Origin: Bosea sp. 685
GTDB taxonomy: Bacteria > Pseudomonadota > Alphaproteobacteria > Rhizobiales > Beijerinckiaceae
Length of the DNA stretch: 64,000 bases
NCBI RefSeq assembly: GCF_031884435.1
Contig: NZ_CP134779.1
Location: 1,922,001 to 1,986,000 of the forward strand
Direction of reading: 5' to 3'
The position numbers were made by a program, and so were the translations under genes. Positions 17,230-25,006 of this stretch are shown here, one piece after another (the first letter of the stretch is position 1; each line of letters starts with the position of its first letter). A model generated the notes under the pieces. It did no database searches. It was not told the DNA's origin and was given only the letters and a program-made list of their open reading frames with translations.

Positions 17230-17919
17230 ATGGTGCAGCGCATGATCACGGTCTCCGCCTCCGCGCTCCTCTCCACTCTCCGCATAGCGGCGCTCGCCCC
17301 GGCGCTCTATCTGGGCTCGCCCGCCGATCTCGCGGCGCAAGGCAAGAGCGTGATCCAGGGCAAGAGCGCGGTTTATGAGCGGCGCGACGAATGCGTCGAG
17401 GCCGGCCTGCTGAGTGCCGAGCAATGCGAGTTCGCCTATCGCAATGCCCGCGCCGAATTCGAGCAGAAGGCGCCGCGCTATGCCTCGCGCGCGTCCTGCG
17501 AGCAGATCCATAAGCGCTGCGGCGCGCAACTGGTCGCAGCCGGTGGCTGGGATACGCTCGGGCGCGGTGGAGCGACCTATGTGCCGCGCTTCAACGGCGT
17601 GCGCCTGACGGGCGAGGGCACCGCCTTGCGGGCCTTGCCGGTGGTCGAGGGGGCCGGGCGGGTCGCCTTCGCCGGGCGTTCGGTGACGGAGCTTCAGGAC
17701 AAGGTGGCGGGCCGGCAAAACGTGTCCGGGCCGACCGAGGCGCGCAGCAGCCGGCATGGCCACCAGACGCAAGCCGCAGGACCTTACGTGAAACGCGGCG
17801 ACCGCGACGATACGGTGCGCGTGCCGATGGAGCAGAAGAGCATTGGCTCCAATGTCGCACCGGGCCTCTATGTCGATCCCGACGGCGTCGAATGGTACAA
17901 GCCCGCCCGCCGGCATTGA
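17230..17919 (+). CDS. DUF1190 (YgiB-like) family protein
   Basis: Envelope protein of unknown function, about 229 residues. A hydrophobic N-terminal segment (SALLSTLRIAALAPALYL) may be a signal or anchor. The DUF1190 block follows, with RRDECVEAGLLSAEQCEFAY and SCEQIHKRCG, conserved cysteines included. The C-terminal third is low in complexity and ends VDPDGVEWYKPARRH. An 18-bp imperfect tandem duplication (17338-17373) doubles a QGKS tetrapeptide. It follows the synthetase gene by 16 bases and may be cotranscribed. ATGs at 17230 and 17242 are equally possible starts. Confidence 0.8.
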   Translation: MVQRMITVSASALLSTLRIAALAPALYLGSPADLAAQGKSVIQGKSAVYERRDECVEAGLLSAEQCEFAYRNARAEFEQKAPRYASRASCEQIHKRCGAQLVAAGGWDTLGRGGATYVPRFNGVRLTGEGTALRALPVVEGAGRVAFAGRSVTELQDKVAGRQNVSGPTEARSSRHGHQTQAAGPYVKRGDRDDTVRVPMEQKSIGSNVAPGLYVDPDGVEWYKPARRH

Positions 17920-17986
17920 ATGGCTTGCGCGCAAGAGCCTGGAGCCGCTTGCGCCGGGAGCCTGCGCCCGCTACCCCTGCGGGCAG

Positions 17987-18074
17987 GCGGACGTGGCGAA
18001 ACTGGTAGACGCAAGAGACTTAAAATCTCTCGGCCCGAAAGGCTGTGCGGGTTCGATCCCCGCCGTCCGCACCA
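17987..18074 (+). tRNA. tRNA-Leu (anticodon TAA)
   Basis: The acceptor stem GCGGACG pairs with CGTCCGC. The D arm contains GGCGAAACTGGTAGACGC. The anticodon stem AGAGA/TCTCT closes loop CTTAAAA with anticodon TAA. A long class-II variable arm (CGGCCCGAAAGGCTGT) and a T arm GCGGGTTCGATCCCCGC follow. CCA is encoded (18072-18074). The 3' half is repeated in decayed form at 21595-21653, which suggests use as an integration site. Confidence 0.97.
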
Positions 18075-18090
18075 CCACCTCAGCGACCTC

Positions 18091-18882
18091 TCAGAGCATT
18101 TGGGAAAGCTGCTTGAGCTCGTCCCCGTCGAGATCGGAGACGGCCGTGTAGACGACACCCCCGCGTGTCCAGCTCAGCAGATTATAGCCGTTGCGCTTCG
18201 TCAGGGCGGGCGCTGTGTCCGGGGCGTCGGAGGCCCAGGCGAAAACATTGATCAGGTGGAGCCGGCGCTTGTAGACGAGGACGCCGACGCGCCGGCCGGC
18301 GATCGTATCGAGCCGGCCGCCGAGTAGCGGATAGCCTTGTGCGGCGAGATCGCGGACCTCGGGTGAGAAATCGACCTTTCCGGCGAACCAGGGCTTCACC
18401 GTGTGAGCGTCGGAGGAGGCGACCTGGATTGGGCTTTCCTGCTGCAGCGAGCGCAGATGGGCCGAAAGCAGATCCCGTGCGAGCAGCGTATCGCGTGCAG
18501 ATCCGGTCACGAACCACCATGTCGCAAGCGCCGACAGAAGACATGCGAATACGAGCACGGCGGCCTGCCGTATAAGCGCTGAGGCCGTCCAGCGCCGCGG
18601 CACGATTGATGCGGAAAGGGCCGGTACGGGGCGAGGAGACGGTGACGGCGCTAAAGCGTCCGATTCCTGCTCCAGTGACTGCCTGAGGCGCTGAGACAGG
18701 CCTTCGGGCATAGGCTCTCGGCCAAGGCCGGCGACGGCCCTGCTTGTTTGGCGCAGATCGGAGACAAGCGTCGCGCAGTCCGGGCAGTCCGCAATATGGC
18801 GCGCAAGCGCGTCATGCTCGTCATCCGGCAGTTCCCTGTCGAGATAGGCGCTCAGCAGATGAGCGTGCCGGTCACAAGGCAT
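18091..18882 (-). CDS. anti-sigma factor with zinc-binding ZAS domain
   Basis: Membrane-anchored inhibitor of the adjacent ECF sigma factor, 263 residues. The N-terminal cytoplasmic ZAS motif is H-x3-C-x2-C in RHIADCPDCATL near residues 28-39. One transmembrane helix, AAVLVFACLLSALATWWFV, is near residues 107-125. A periplasmic domain follows, ending DLDGDELKQLSQML. The ATG at 18882 overlaps the end of the sigma gene by 11 bases, so the two are translationally coupled. The stop codon is 17 bases from tRNA-Leu, inside DNA that is duplicated at 21641-21653. Confidence 0.88.
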   Translation of the reverse strand: MPCDRHAHLLSAYLDRELPDDEHDALARHIADCPDCATLVSDLRQTSRAVAGLGREPMPEGLSQRLRQSLEQESDALAPSPSPRPVPALSASIVPRRWTASALIRQAAVLVFACLLSALATWWFVTGSARDTLLARDLLSAHLRSLQQESPIQVASSDAHTVKPWFAGKVDFSPEVRDLAAQGYPLLGGRLDTIAGRRVGVLVYKRRLHLINVFAWASDAPDTAPALTKRNGYNLLSWTRGGVVYTAVSDLDGDELKQLSQML

Positions 18883-19432
18883 GGGAGCGATCCTTCCCGG
18901 TTTCGCGGGCAAGCGCCCGACGCAGCAACAGGCGGCCGCGCGACAGCCGCGACATCACGGTTCCAACCGCCGTGCCGGTGATCTCGGAGATCTCGCGATA
19001 GCTGAGCCCCTCGATCTCGCGCAGTACGACGACTTCGCGGAAGGCCGTGGGCAGTTCCGCCAGAGCGAGGCGTACGAGGTCTCGCTCCGCTTCGCCGATC
19101 AGCGCGTCCTCGGCAGAGGGGGCCTCGGCGGCAATGTCGAATGGGGCTCCCGTGTCACCCTCCCGTCTGTAAAAAGCGGCGTCGAGGGAGATCACGTTTG
19201 CGGTGCGCTGGCGGTTGTTGAGTGTGCGGTAGGCGGCGTTGCGGACAATGGCGAAGAGCCATGGCCGGATGTCCTCGCCGCGAAAGCCGTCAAAGGCGCG
19301 GAAGGCACGCAAAAACGCTTCCTGCACGACGTCCTCGGCATCGGCCCGCGAACTCAGCAGCCAGAAGGCCAGGCCGAAGGCAGCCTCCTGATGCGGCAAT
19401 GCCAGCTGCTCGAAACGAGACGGAATGGGCAT
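18872..19432 (-). CDS. ECF-type RNA polymerase sigma factor
   Basis: Group 4 sigma factor of 186 residues. Region 2 contains SSRADAEDVVQEAFLRAFRA and a FRGEDIRPWLFAIVRN core. Region 4 contains LPTAFREVVVLREIEGLSY and the helix-turn-helix EISEITGTAVGTVMSRLSRG. It is cotranscribed with its anti-sigma factor and faces the MBL-TPR-DoxX operon. Both units start from a shared inverted repeat at 19504-19549, which suggests autoregulation and control of the opposite operon. The signal it answers is unknown. Confidence 0.93.
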   Translation of the reverse strand: MPIPSRFEQLALPHQEAAFGLAFWLLSSRADAEDVVQEAFLRAFRAFDGFRGEDIRPWLFAIVRNAAYRTLNNRQRTANVISLDAAFYRREGDTGAPFDIAAEAPSAEDALIGEAERDLVRLALAELPTAFREVVVLREIEGLSYREISEITGTAVGTVMSRLSRGRLLLRRALARETGKDRSHAL

Positions 19433-19503
19433 GATCCCGTGTTTGCCTTGGACTGAGGAGATCGGTGGAAGCTAGCGGCTCTCCTCTATGATCCCGATCA
19501 CGT

Positions 19504-19549
19504 CCGGTTTATTCCCGCGCTCTTTTGCTTGATCGCGGGAATAAACCGG
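19504..19549. promoter_or_regulatory. 16-bp perfect inverted repeat, candidate divergent ECF promoter
   Basis: CCGGTTTATTCCCGCG (19504-19519) and its exact complement CGCGGGAATAAACCGG (19534-19549) flank a 14-base T-rich centre. They lie between the sigma gene and the divergent metallo-hydrolase gene. ECF sigma factors typically use a GGAA-containing -35, and each arm gives GGGAATAAACC pointing outward. That makes matched -35 elements for both operons plausible. A repressor operator is the alternative. Confidence 0.6.
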
Positions 19550-19618
19550 GTCGGCCCCGGCTCTTGGACTGCGCGACGCCACTGCGGCGCTCGCCTTGAG
19601 ACCTCCGGGAGTTGCTCG

Positions 19619-20590
19619 ATGATCCTTCTCTCACGCCGCGATGCGCTTGTCGCGAGTTCGCTTGCCGCCGCCTTCGGATTGACGAAGCCGCTGCATCTCG
19701 TCGCGCCGGCCCAAGCCCAGACCATTCCCGATCCGGCCGTCGGCTTTCTCCGCTACAAGGTCGGTTCGATCGAGGTCACCGCGCTCTATGACGGGATCTG
19801 GGAAAAGCCGCACGACCCCGCCTTCATCAAGAATGCCTCGATCGAGGAGACCAAGGAGGCGCTCGCCAAGGCTGGCCAGACGACGGCCTTCGTGCCGATC
19901 CCGCTGACCGTCGTCGTGCTTAAGATCGGCGAACGCTATGTCATGGTCGATGCCGGTTCCGGCGCCGCGCAATGGCAGCCTACGGCCACCAAGCTCGCAG
20001 CCAACATGGCGGCCGCGGGCATCGATCCGACCAAGATCGGCACGATCCTGGTCTCGCATTTCCATCCCGACCACATTTTTGGCCTGATGGATCGTGGCAC
20101 CAACGCTCCCGTGTTTCCCCACGCCGAGATCATCGTCACCGCGACCGAGTATAAATGGTGGACAGAGCCCGGCCGCGTCGAGAAGCTGCCCGATGCGCGC
20201 AAGGCGCTCGGGCAAAGGATCAACGCGGTCTTTCCGGGCTGGAAGAACTTCAGGCTCGTCGATGGCGAGCCCGAGGTCGCGCCGGGCGTCAGGCTGGTCA
20301 GGACGCCGGGCCATACGCCCGGGCACGCCGCCTTCCATGTCAGCTCGGGCAACGAGCAGCTGATGATCTCCAACGATGTCGCCTATGTCCCGGCCCTGCT
20401 CGCACCGCATCCGGATTGGCAGGGCAGCTATGATCAGGACAGCGCAACGGCCGTCGAGACGCGTCGCACGCTGATCGATCGCGTCATCGCCGAGAAGATG
20501 GCGATCTGCGGGGCGCATTTCCCGTTCCCCGGCAAAGGGGTCTTCGCCAAGGACGGCGCCGGCTACGCCTTTACCCCCGAGAAGGCCTAA
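19619..20590 (+). CDS. MBL-fold metallo-hydrolase with Tat-like signal
   Basis: Probable periplasmic zinc hydrolase, 323 residues. The N-terminus LLSRRDALVASSLAAAFGL looks like a twin-arginine leader, and cleavage after AQAQT is possible. The metallo-beta-lactamase signature HFHPDH is near residue 153, followed by TPGHTPGHAAFHVSSG and a late GAHFPFPGKG histidine. The substrate is unknown; lactonase-like and thioesterase-like members share this layout. It is the first gene of an operon with a TPR protein and DoxX under the presumed ECF promoter. The start at 19619 places the RR motif at the N-terminus as required. Confidence 0.88.
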   Translation: MILLSRRDALVASSLAAAFGLTKPLHLVAPAQAQTIPDPAVGFLRYKVGSIEVTALYDGIWEKPHDPAFIKNASIEETKEALAKAGQTTAFVPIPLTVVVLKIGERYVMVDAGSGAAQWQPTATKLAANMAAAGIDPTKIGTILVSHFHPDHIFGLMDRGTNAPVFPHAEIIVTATEYKWWTEPGRVEKLPDARKALGQRINAVFPGWKNFRLVDGEPEVAPGVRLVRTPGHTPGHAAFHVSSGNEQLMISNDVAYVPALLAPHPDWQGSYDQDSATAVETRRTLIDRVIAEKMAICGAHFPFPGKGVFAKDGAGYAFTPEKA

Positions 20591-20626
20591 CCCGCCCGGG
20601 CCGGCGCTGAATGCGACCCAGTGGTT

Positions 20627-20660
20627 CCCTGATCCCAATCCTGCCGTGATCCCAATCCTG
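20627..20660. repeat. 17-bp tandem duplication before the TPR gene
   Basis: Two adjacent 17-base units share TGATCCCAATCCTG exactly. The second ends at the GGAG ribosome site of the TPR protein gene, so the duplication lengthens the leader between the hydrolase and TPR genes. Confidence 0.85.
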
Positions 20661-20669
20661 GAGACAGTT

Positions 20670-21119
20670 ATGATCCGCAAAATCGTATGCGCAGCTTTCG
20701 CGAGCGCTCTCGCTGCTTCGACTGCAGCATTCGCCGTCGATACCACACCGACCAGGGGCGCGCCCGACCTGAGCGCCGTCAGGTCGGAGATCAAGGCCAA
20801 GGAGTTCAAAGCCGCGATCAAAGACCTGAACGGCATGATCGACGCCGGTGTCCAGCATGCCGACGTCTACAATCTGCTCGGCTTCTCCCTGCGCAAGAGC
20901 GGCGACCAGAAGACGGCGCTGACCTATTACCGTAAGGCGCTCGACTTCGACCCCGGCCATAAGGGCGCTCTCGAATATCAGGGCGAGCTTTATGTCGAGA
21001 TGGGCGAGATCGCCAAGGCGCGCGACAATCTCGCGACCCTGGTCAAGCTCTGTCCACAGGGGTGCGAGGAGCGCGAGGACCTCGAAAAGGCGCTCGCTGC
21101 GGTGGCGAAGACGAACTGA
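20670..21119 (+). CDS. secreted tetratricopeptide-repeat protein
   Basis: Small periplasmic protein of 149 residues. A signal peptide (IVCAAFASALAASTAAFA) is followed by about three TPR units: EFKAAIKDLNGMIDAG, VYNLLGFSLRKSGDQKTALT, then YYRKALDFDPGHKGALEYQG and the EMGEIAKARDNLATLVKL helix pair. The last part carries a C-x3-C pair (LCPQGCEE). A scaffold or partner-binding role for the neighbouring hydrolase is inferred from the operon. GGAG seven bases before ATG 20670 fixes the start. Confidence 0.85.
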   Translation: MIRKIVCAAFASALAASTAAFAVDTTPTRGAPDLSAVRSEIKAKEFKAAIKDLNGMIDAGVQHADVYNLLGFSLRKSGDQKTALTYYRKALDFDPGHKGALEYQGELYVEMGEIAKARDNLATLVKLCPQGCEEREDLEKALAAVAKTN

Positions 21120-21203
21120 GCCCGACGATCACGCCATCCCGGATCGGCCTCGGAGCCGATCCGGTACGACCTATCAAGAACGAGATCTGGCAAGGACGAG
21201 ACC

Positions 21204-21605
21204 ATGACACGATCGATGTTCCGCGACAGTGCGGCATTGCTGGGTCGCCTGCTGCTCGCTGCACTGTTCCTGCACGAATCCTGGGTGAAGCTGACGCATT
21301 TTGGCCCATCCATGGCCTATATGGAGCGCTTCGGCATTCCCGGTCGGCTGCTGCCTGGCGTGCTTGTCGTCGAACTCGGTGGCGGCGTCCTGCTCGTGCT
21401 GGGACTGTTCAGCCGCCATGCGGCTCTGGCGCTGGCGGCATTTTGCGTCGTTGCGGCGGGCCTGTTCCACAATGCCCTGTCCGATGGCAATCAGTTGCTG
21501 CATTTCGAGAAGGATCTGGCGATCGCAGGGGGGCTCCTCGTGCTTTGCGCCTTCGGTCCGGGCCGCTTCGTGTTGCCGCTCGGTCGGCCAAAGCCTCTCG
21601 GCTGA
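21204..21605 (+). CDS. DoxX family membrane protein
   Basis: Four-helix inner-membrane protein, 133 residues. The DoxX pattern is clear: LLGRLLLAALFLHESWVKL, a short linker GPSMAYMERFGIPG, VVELGGGVLLVLGLFSRHAA and a last helix. Family members are linked to redox or thiol-stress membrane complexes. Here it closes the ECF-controlled operon. Its last codons and stop overlap the degenerate copy of the tRNA-Leu 3' end (21595 onward), so its C-terminus may have been set by the integration or duplication event. Confidence 0.88.
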   Translation: MTRSMFRDSAALLGRLLLAALFLHESWVKLTHFGPSMAYMERFGIPGRLLPGVLVVELGGGVLLVLGLFSRHAALALAAFCVVAAGLFHNALSDGNQLLHFEKDLAIAGGLLVLCAFGPGRFVLPLGRPKPLG

Positions 21606-21653
21606 AAGGCTGTGCGGGTTCACGTCTCGCCGGCGGCGTCACCTCTCAGAGCC
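21595..21653 (+). repeat. degenerate copy of the tRNA-Leu 3' half and its flank (possible att remnant)
   Basis: CTCTCGGC, then GAAAGGCTGTGCGGGTTC (18 exact bases, 21604-21621) and ACCTCTCAGAGC (12 exact, 21641-21652) match tRNA-Leu and its downstream flank at 18029-18036, 18037-18054 and 18085-18096. The order is the same, with an 11-base deletion. Direct repeats of a tRNA 3' end usually mark attachment sites. No integrase gene lies between the copies. Confidence 0.7.
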
Positions 21654-22048
21654 ATTCCTCGTCGCGATCCAGCGCCAAAAACACGGAAACCCCCAGCCGG
21701 GAAGCTGGGGGTCCGGTGATCGGTTTCACGGATGATCCCGTTAGACCAAATGGCTTTTATGAAGCCAGTCTTGAAGTCCCGTTCGCGACACTTAGAGAAT
21801 TTCCACGTTTCTCCGAATCGCGGAAATGCTCTACCTCCTTGTTTTATTGCATTTTCTTCACATGAACCGGTTTCCACTTCGCTCGAAAACGCTCTAGCGA
21901 ACTGAAACGTGAGCGAGCTTGGGCACTCCATAGCCTGCGACGAAGGTGTTCGCCCCGATAATGGAGGGGCCATGAGCTATGGCCTGTTGTGGCCGAACCG
22001 GAGTTGCCGCCTCCTCCTGTCCGGCAGTGCAGTCATCAACCTCGGCGG
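21606..22048. other. gene-free spacer with hairpin and repeat
   Basis: Besides the tRNA-like fragment it holds a 9-bp hairpin, ACCCCCAGC (21689-21697) and GCTGGGGGT (21704-21712), which may terminate the DoxX operon though it lacks a T-run. A family B element (CTTCACATGAACCGGTTTCC, about 21853-21898) follows. No reading frame here is convincing. Confidence 0.55.
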
Positions 22049-22894
22049 TCAGGATCCCCGTCGCTGCTTGAACAGCCATGTGCGCCAGCCCAACGATAGA
22101 AACTGGTCAGGGCTAAGCCGATGATCCATGCCGTCATAGGTCACGAATGTCGGCGAATTGCCCGCTTTCGCTAGCGCACCCGCCCATGACCGGCTTGCGG
22201 CATAGGGGTTCTCCTTATCCTCTGTGCCGTGCACGAGCAGGAATGGGACCTTCGCTGCGTTCGCCGCGAGACTGCGCCGCGGTGGCACTCCCGAGAAGGC
22301 TACGACGCCCGCGAACGTTTTCGGCTTCGTAGCGGCCGCGATCATCGCTGCCGAGGCTCCCATCGAGAACCCGACCAGATAGACCCGCTGCGGATCGATC
22401 GGTAGGCGCCGCTTCAAGTCTTCGACCAGAGCCAGGACATCGGCGAGGTGTTCTCCAGCGTGGGCGACCCGGTTGCTGCCTTCGCCGCTATAGTTCGCGC
22501 TACGCGTGGGGAATTGCGGCGCGACGACGTAAGCCGGGAAATCGTCCGCGATTTTCGGGATGGACCAACTCCGGATTAACGGTCCGACTTGGCTGACGTT
22601 GTCCGCTCCGACCGCGCCCGATGCATGCAGCGCAACGACAAGCGGCGATTTGGCTTGGCCGTGCTTGGATGGCGAGAGCAAACGATACGGAATTGTTCGA
22701 CCCTCGGACACCGTGAAGATGTCCGGTTTGAATGCGTCGATCGGAGTTTTGGTGAGAGTCTCGACCTCGACGAGATGCGTCGAAGATGGCCCATAAAGGC
22801 GTCGCTCTTCCTTCACCTCGCCTGCCTGGGCGGCAAGTCCGGCCATGAAGAATATCGCGAGCAAGCTCGCGGTAAGAGGCAGGGGGCGTCGCAT
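22049..22894 (-). CDS. secreted alpha/beta hydrolase
   Basis: Probable periplasmic serine hydrolase, 281 residues. A signal peptide is visible (LPLTASLLAIFFMAGLAAQA). The nucleophile elbow GFSMGAS is near residue 175, an acid candidate in LVHGTEDKENP near 222, and the histidine in YDGMDHRLS near 253. The layout is that of prolyl-oligopeptidase or PHB-depolymerase-like esterases. It is transcribed divergently from an AmpR-like regulator, which may control it. The ATG at 22894 puts the signal peptide at the N-terminus; an upstream ATG at 22969 would add 25 unconserved residues. Confidence 0.83.
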   Translation of the reverse strand: MRRPLPLTASLLAIFFMAGLAAQAGEVKEERRLYGPSSTHLVEVETLTKTPIDAFKPDIFTVSEGRTIPYRLLSPSKHGQAKSPLVVALHASGAVGADNVSQVGPLIRSWSIPKIADDFPAYVVAPQFPTRSANYSGEGSNRVAHAGEHLADVLALVEDLKRRLPIDPQRVYLVGFSMGASAAMIAAATKPKTFAGVVAFSGVPPRRSLAANAAKVPFLLVHGTEDKENPYAASRSWAGALAKAGNSPTFVTYDGMDHRLSPDQFLSLGWRTWLFKQRRGS

Positions 22895-23016
22895 CGCTTC
22901 CTCATCGTTGAAGGGTGTGGAAAGCCAAGGCTCTCTGCGCTCTTCATCGGTTGTCACTTGACGCTGCACAAACGGCGATATCTCTAACGAGCCAATGGAT
23001 TTTCTTTAGGCTTTGA

Positions 23017-23895
23017 ATGGACCGACCGCTTCTTCCGCTGAACGCGCTACGCGCCTTCGAGGCCTCGGCGAGGCACCTGAGCTTCACCAAGGCTGCCATC
23101 GAGCTCTGCGTGACCCAGGCGGCTGTGAGTCAACAGGTCAGGTCGCTAGAGGTCCGGCTCGCCGTCGAGCTCTTCCGGCGTCTGCCGCGGGGGTTGGCAC
23201 TCAGCGACGAAGGACGATCCCTGCTGCCGACGCTGCGGGAGAGCTTCGACCTGATCGCGCAAACGCTCGATCGCTTCGCGCCTGGTGCAAAGCGCGAGGT
23301 GCTGGTCGTGGGCAGCGTCGGCACGTTCGCTTTGGGATGGCTCCTACCGAGGCTGAAGGCGTTCCATGAGTTGCATCCTTCGGTGGAACTCAGGCTGTCG
23401 ACTAACAATAATCGGGTCGACATCGCTGCCGAGGGGCTGGATTACGCCATCCGCTTTGGCAGCGGTGCCTGGCACGCCACCGTTGCCGAGAAGGTTTTCG
23501 ACGCCCCCATGGCCCCGGTTTGCGTACCGGCCATCGCAGCAGGCCTAAAGCACCCTAACGACCTCAAGGACGAGGTCTTGTTGAGATCGTATCGCTCTGA
23601 CGAATGGCTGGGCTGGGCCAGCGCTGCCGGTATCGGACCGCTGCATGGTAGAGGCCCTGTGTTCGACAGTTCCCTTGCGCTCGCCGAAGTCGCAGCATCT
23701 GGTGCCGGCGTCGCCCTGGTGCCCACGGCCATGTTCCAGAACCACATCGCAGCGGGAAGGCTCGTCTGTCCCTTTTCGACCTCCGTATCGCTCGGGAGCT
23801 ACTGGCTGACATGGCTTCAGTCGCGCTCGATGTCTTCAGCGATGCTCGCGTTTCGCAACTGGCTTAAATCAGAAACTGCGATTTCGAACGCCTGA
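23017..23895 (+). CDS. AmpR-like LysR family transcriptional regulator
   Basis: LysR-type regulator of 292 residues. The helix-turn-helix half has PLNALRAFEASARHLSFTKA and AAVSQQVRSLE. The effector half has VGTFALGWLLPRL, NNNRVDIAAEGLDYAIRFG, LLRSYRSDEWLGW and LGSYWLTWLQSR. These follow the AmpR subfamily, which senses peptidoglycan fragments and controls ampC. No ampC lies next to it: the divergent neighbour is an esterase-like secreted hydrolase. GcvA-type regulators are the nearest alternative. Function as a cell-wall-stress regulator is inferred from resemblance. Confidence 0.87.
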   Translation: MDRPLLPLNALRAFEASARHLSFTKAAIELCVTQAAVSQQVRSLEVRLAVELFRRLPRGLALSDEGRSLLPTLRESFDLIAQTLDRFAPGAKREVLVVGSVGTFALGWLLPRLKAFHELHPSVELRLSTNNNRVDIAAEGLDYAIRFGSGAWHATVAEKVFDAPMAPVCVPAIAAGLKHPNDLKDEVLLRSYRSDEWLGWASAAGIGPLHGRGPVFDSSLALAEVAASGAGVALVPTAMFQNHIAAGRLVCPFSTSVSLGSYWLTWLQSRSMSSAMLAFRNWLKSETAISNA

Positions 23896-24231
23896 AGAGC
23901 CCGCCGCATCATGTTTCCTCCGCCTCTACGACGGGGTGCGGTTCCTCAAAGCAACCGGTGGCATGGTGTGGAACGTCGTAACGCTCAGCCATCGCCAGCG
24001 GCTGATCCCGACGAACTGCTTGGCTACGGAACGCTAAGGCTAGGCTTCGATCGATCCGGCCCGTGGAGGTCCGCTCCCCGCCCTTGGCCGAAAGCTACGC
24101 GCGCCGATTGACGCCCTCCACGGCTCATGCCGACGGGATTATGGTTGGGGCTGGCGCCCGGTTGCTCGCAGTGGGGCGCAGCACGGCGCCCGATTAAATC
24201 CTATCAAGGCGAGATGGCCGGCAATGCTGCC
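23896..24231. other. intergenic region with no supported gene
   Basis: About 336 bases between convergent genes. A short frame around 23930-24040 gives a weakly protein-like translation but matches nothing I know. No repeat, RNA or terminator with a T-run was recognised. Confidence 0.4.
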
Positions 24232-24885
24232 TCACAACTTCCGAAACACCACGCTCAGATTGTTCGCCGGCATCTCGATGACCTCGGGCACTGAGAAGCC
24301 TGCTTCCCCTGCCAATGCTGCGACCTCATCGAGATCGCGCAGGCCCCAGTCCGGGTTGCGGCTGCGCAGGCTCGCGTCGAAGGCGGCGTTGCTGGGCTCG
24401 AGCGCGCGGCCGGGGCGGCGATAGGGACCGTAGAGATAGAGCGGCGCGCCGGCTTTCAGGATGCGCCCGGCCTGGCGGATCAGGCCCTGCGTCGCCGCCC
24501 AGGGCGCGATATGGATCATGTTGATGCAGAGGATCGCGTCGGCGCTCGCAACCGGCCAGGCCGGAGCCGCTGCGTCGATCAGCACGGGCGGGCGGATATT
24601 TTGCGCGCCTTGCGTCCAGGCCTTGATGCTCTCCAGCGCCTCGGGCGAGGGGTCGCTGGGCTGGAAGGCGAGGCCGGGCAGGGCGCTGGCGAAATGCAGG
24701 GCATGCTCGCCCGAGCCGCTGGCGATCTCCAGCACGAGCCCGGTCGCGGGCAGCACGTCGCGCAACACTGCAAGGATCGCGTCGCGGTTGCGCTGCGTGG
24801 CGGGCGCGAAGAGGCGCTGGTCACTGGGCCTCGTTTCGCTCGCGGCCGGCTGCCACGGCCCGCTTGTCTTGCTCGTCATGTCCAT
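24232..24885 (-). CDS. DUF938 family SAM-dependent methyltransferase
   Basis: Class I methyltransferase fold of 217 residues. The N-terminal RLFAPATQRNRDAILAVL leads to the SAM-binding glycine motif VLEIASGSGEHALHFA near residue 50. An INMIHIAPW segment near residue 118, typical of DUF938, and GAPLYLYGPYRR follow. The substrate is unknown. Start is ATG 24885 or 24879, both just after AGGCAGG. Upstream a 15-bp tandem duplication (24904-24933) lies in the leader shared with a divergent CorC-type gene. Confidence 0.87.
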   Translation of the reverse strand: MDMTSKTSGPWQPAASETRPSDQRLFAPATQRNRDAILAVLRDVLPATGLVLEIASGSGEHALHFASALPGLAFQPSDPSPEALESIKAWTQGAQNIRPPVLIDAAAPAWPVASADAILCINMIHIAPWAATQGLIRQAGRILKAGAPLYLYGPYRRPGRALEPSNAAFDASLRSRNPDWGLRDLDEVAALAGEAGFSVPEVIEMPANNLSVVFRKL

Positions 24886-24903
24886 CCTGCCTTTCGACCG
24901 GGG

Positions 24904-24933
24904 CTTGCGATCCAGGGCCTTGCGATCCAGGGC
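24904..24933. repeat. 15-bp tandem duplication with a partial third unit
   Basis: CTTGCGATCCAGGGC is repeated exactly at 24904 and 24919, and a third partial copy starts at 24934. It lies in the spacer between divergent genes. Confidence 0.9.
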
Positions 24934-25006
24934 CTTGCGACCATCGAGTCTTGCGAATCTTTGCTGCGACCCATCGCCACGCAATCGCGATACGCTATAA
25001 GGGCTT

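Noticed and set aside
19504-19549. The inverted repeat read as a terminator
   Set aside because: It lies between two divergent starts, has a 14-base loop and no T-run after either arm.
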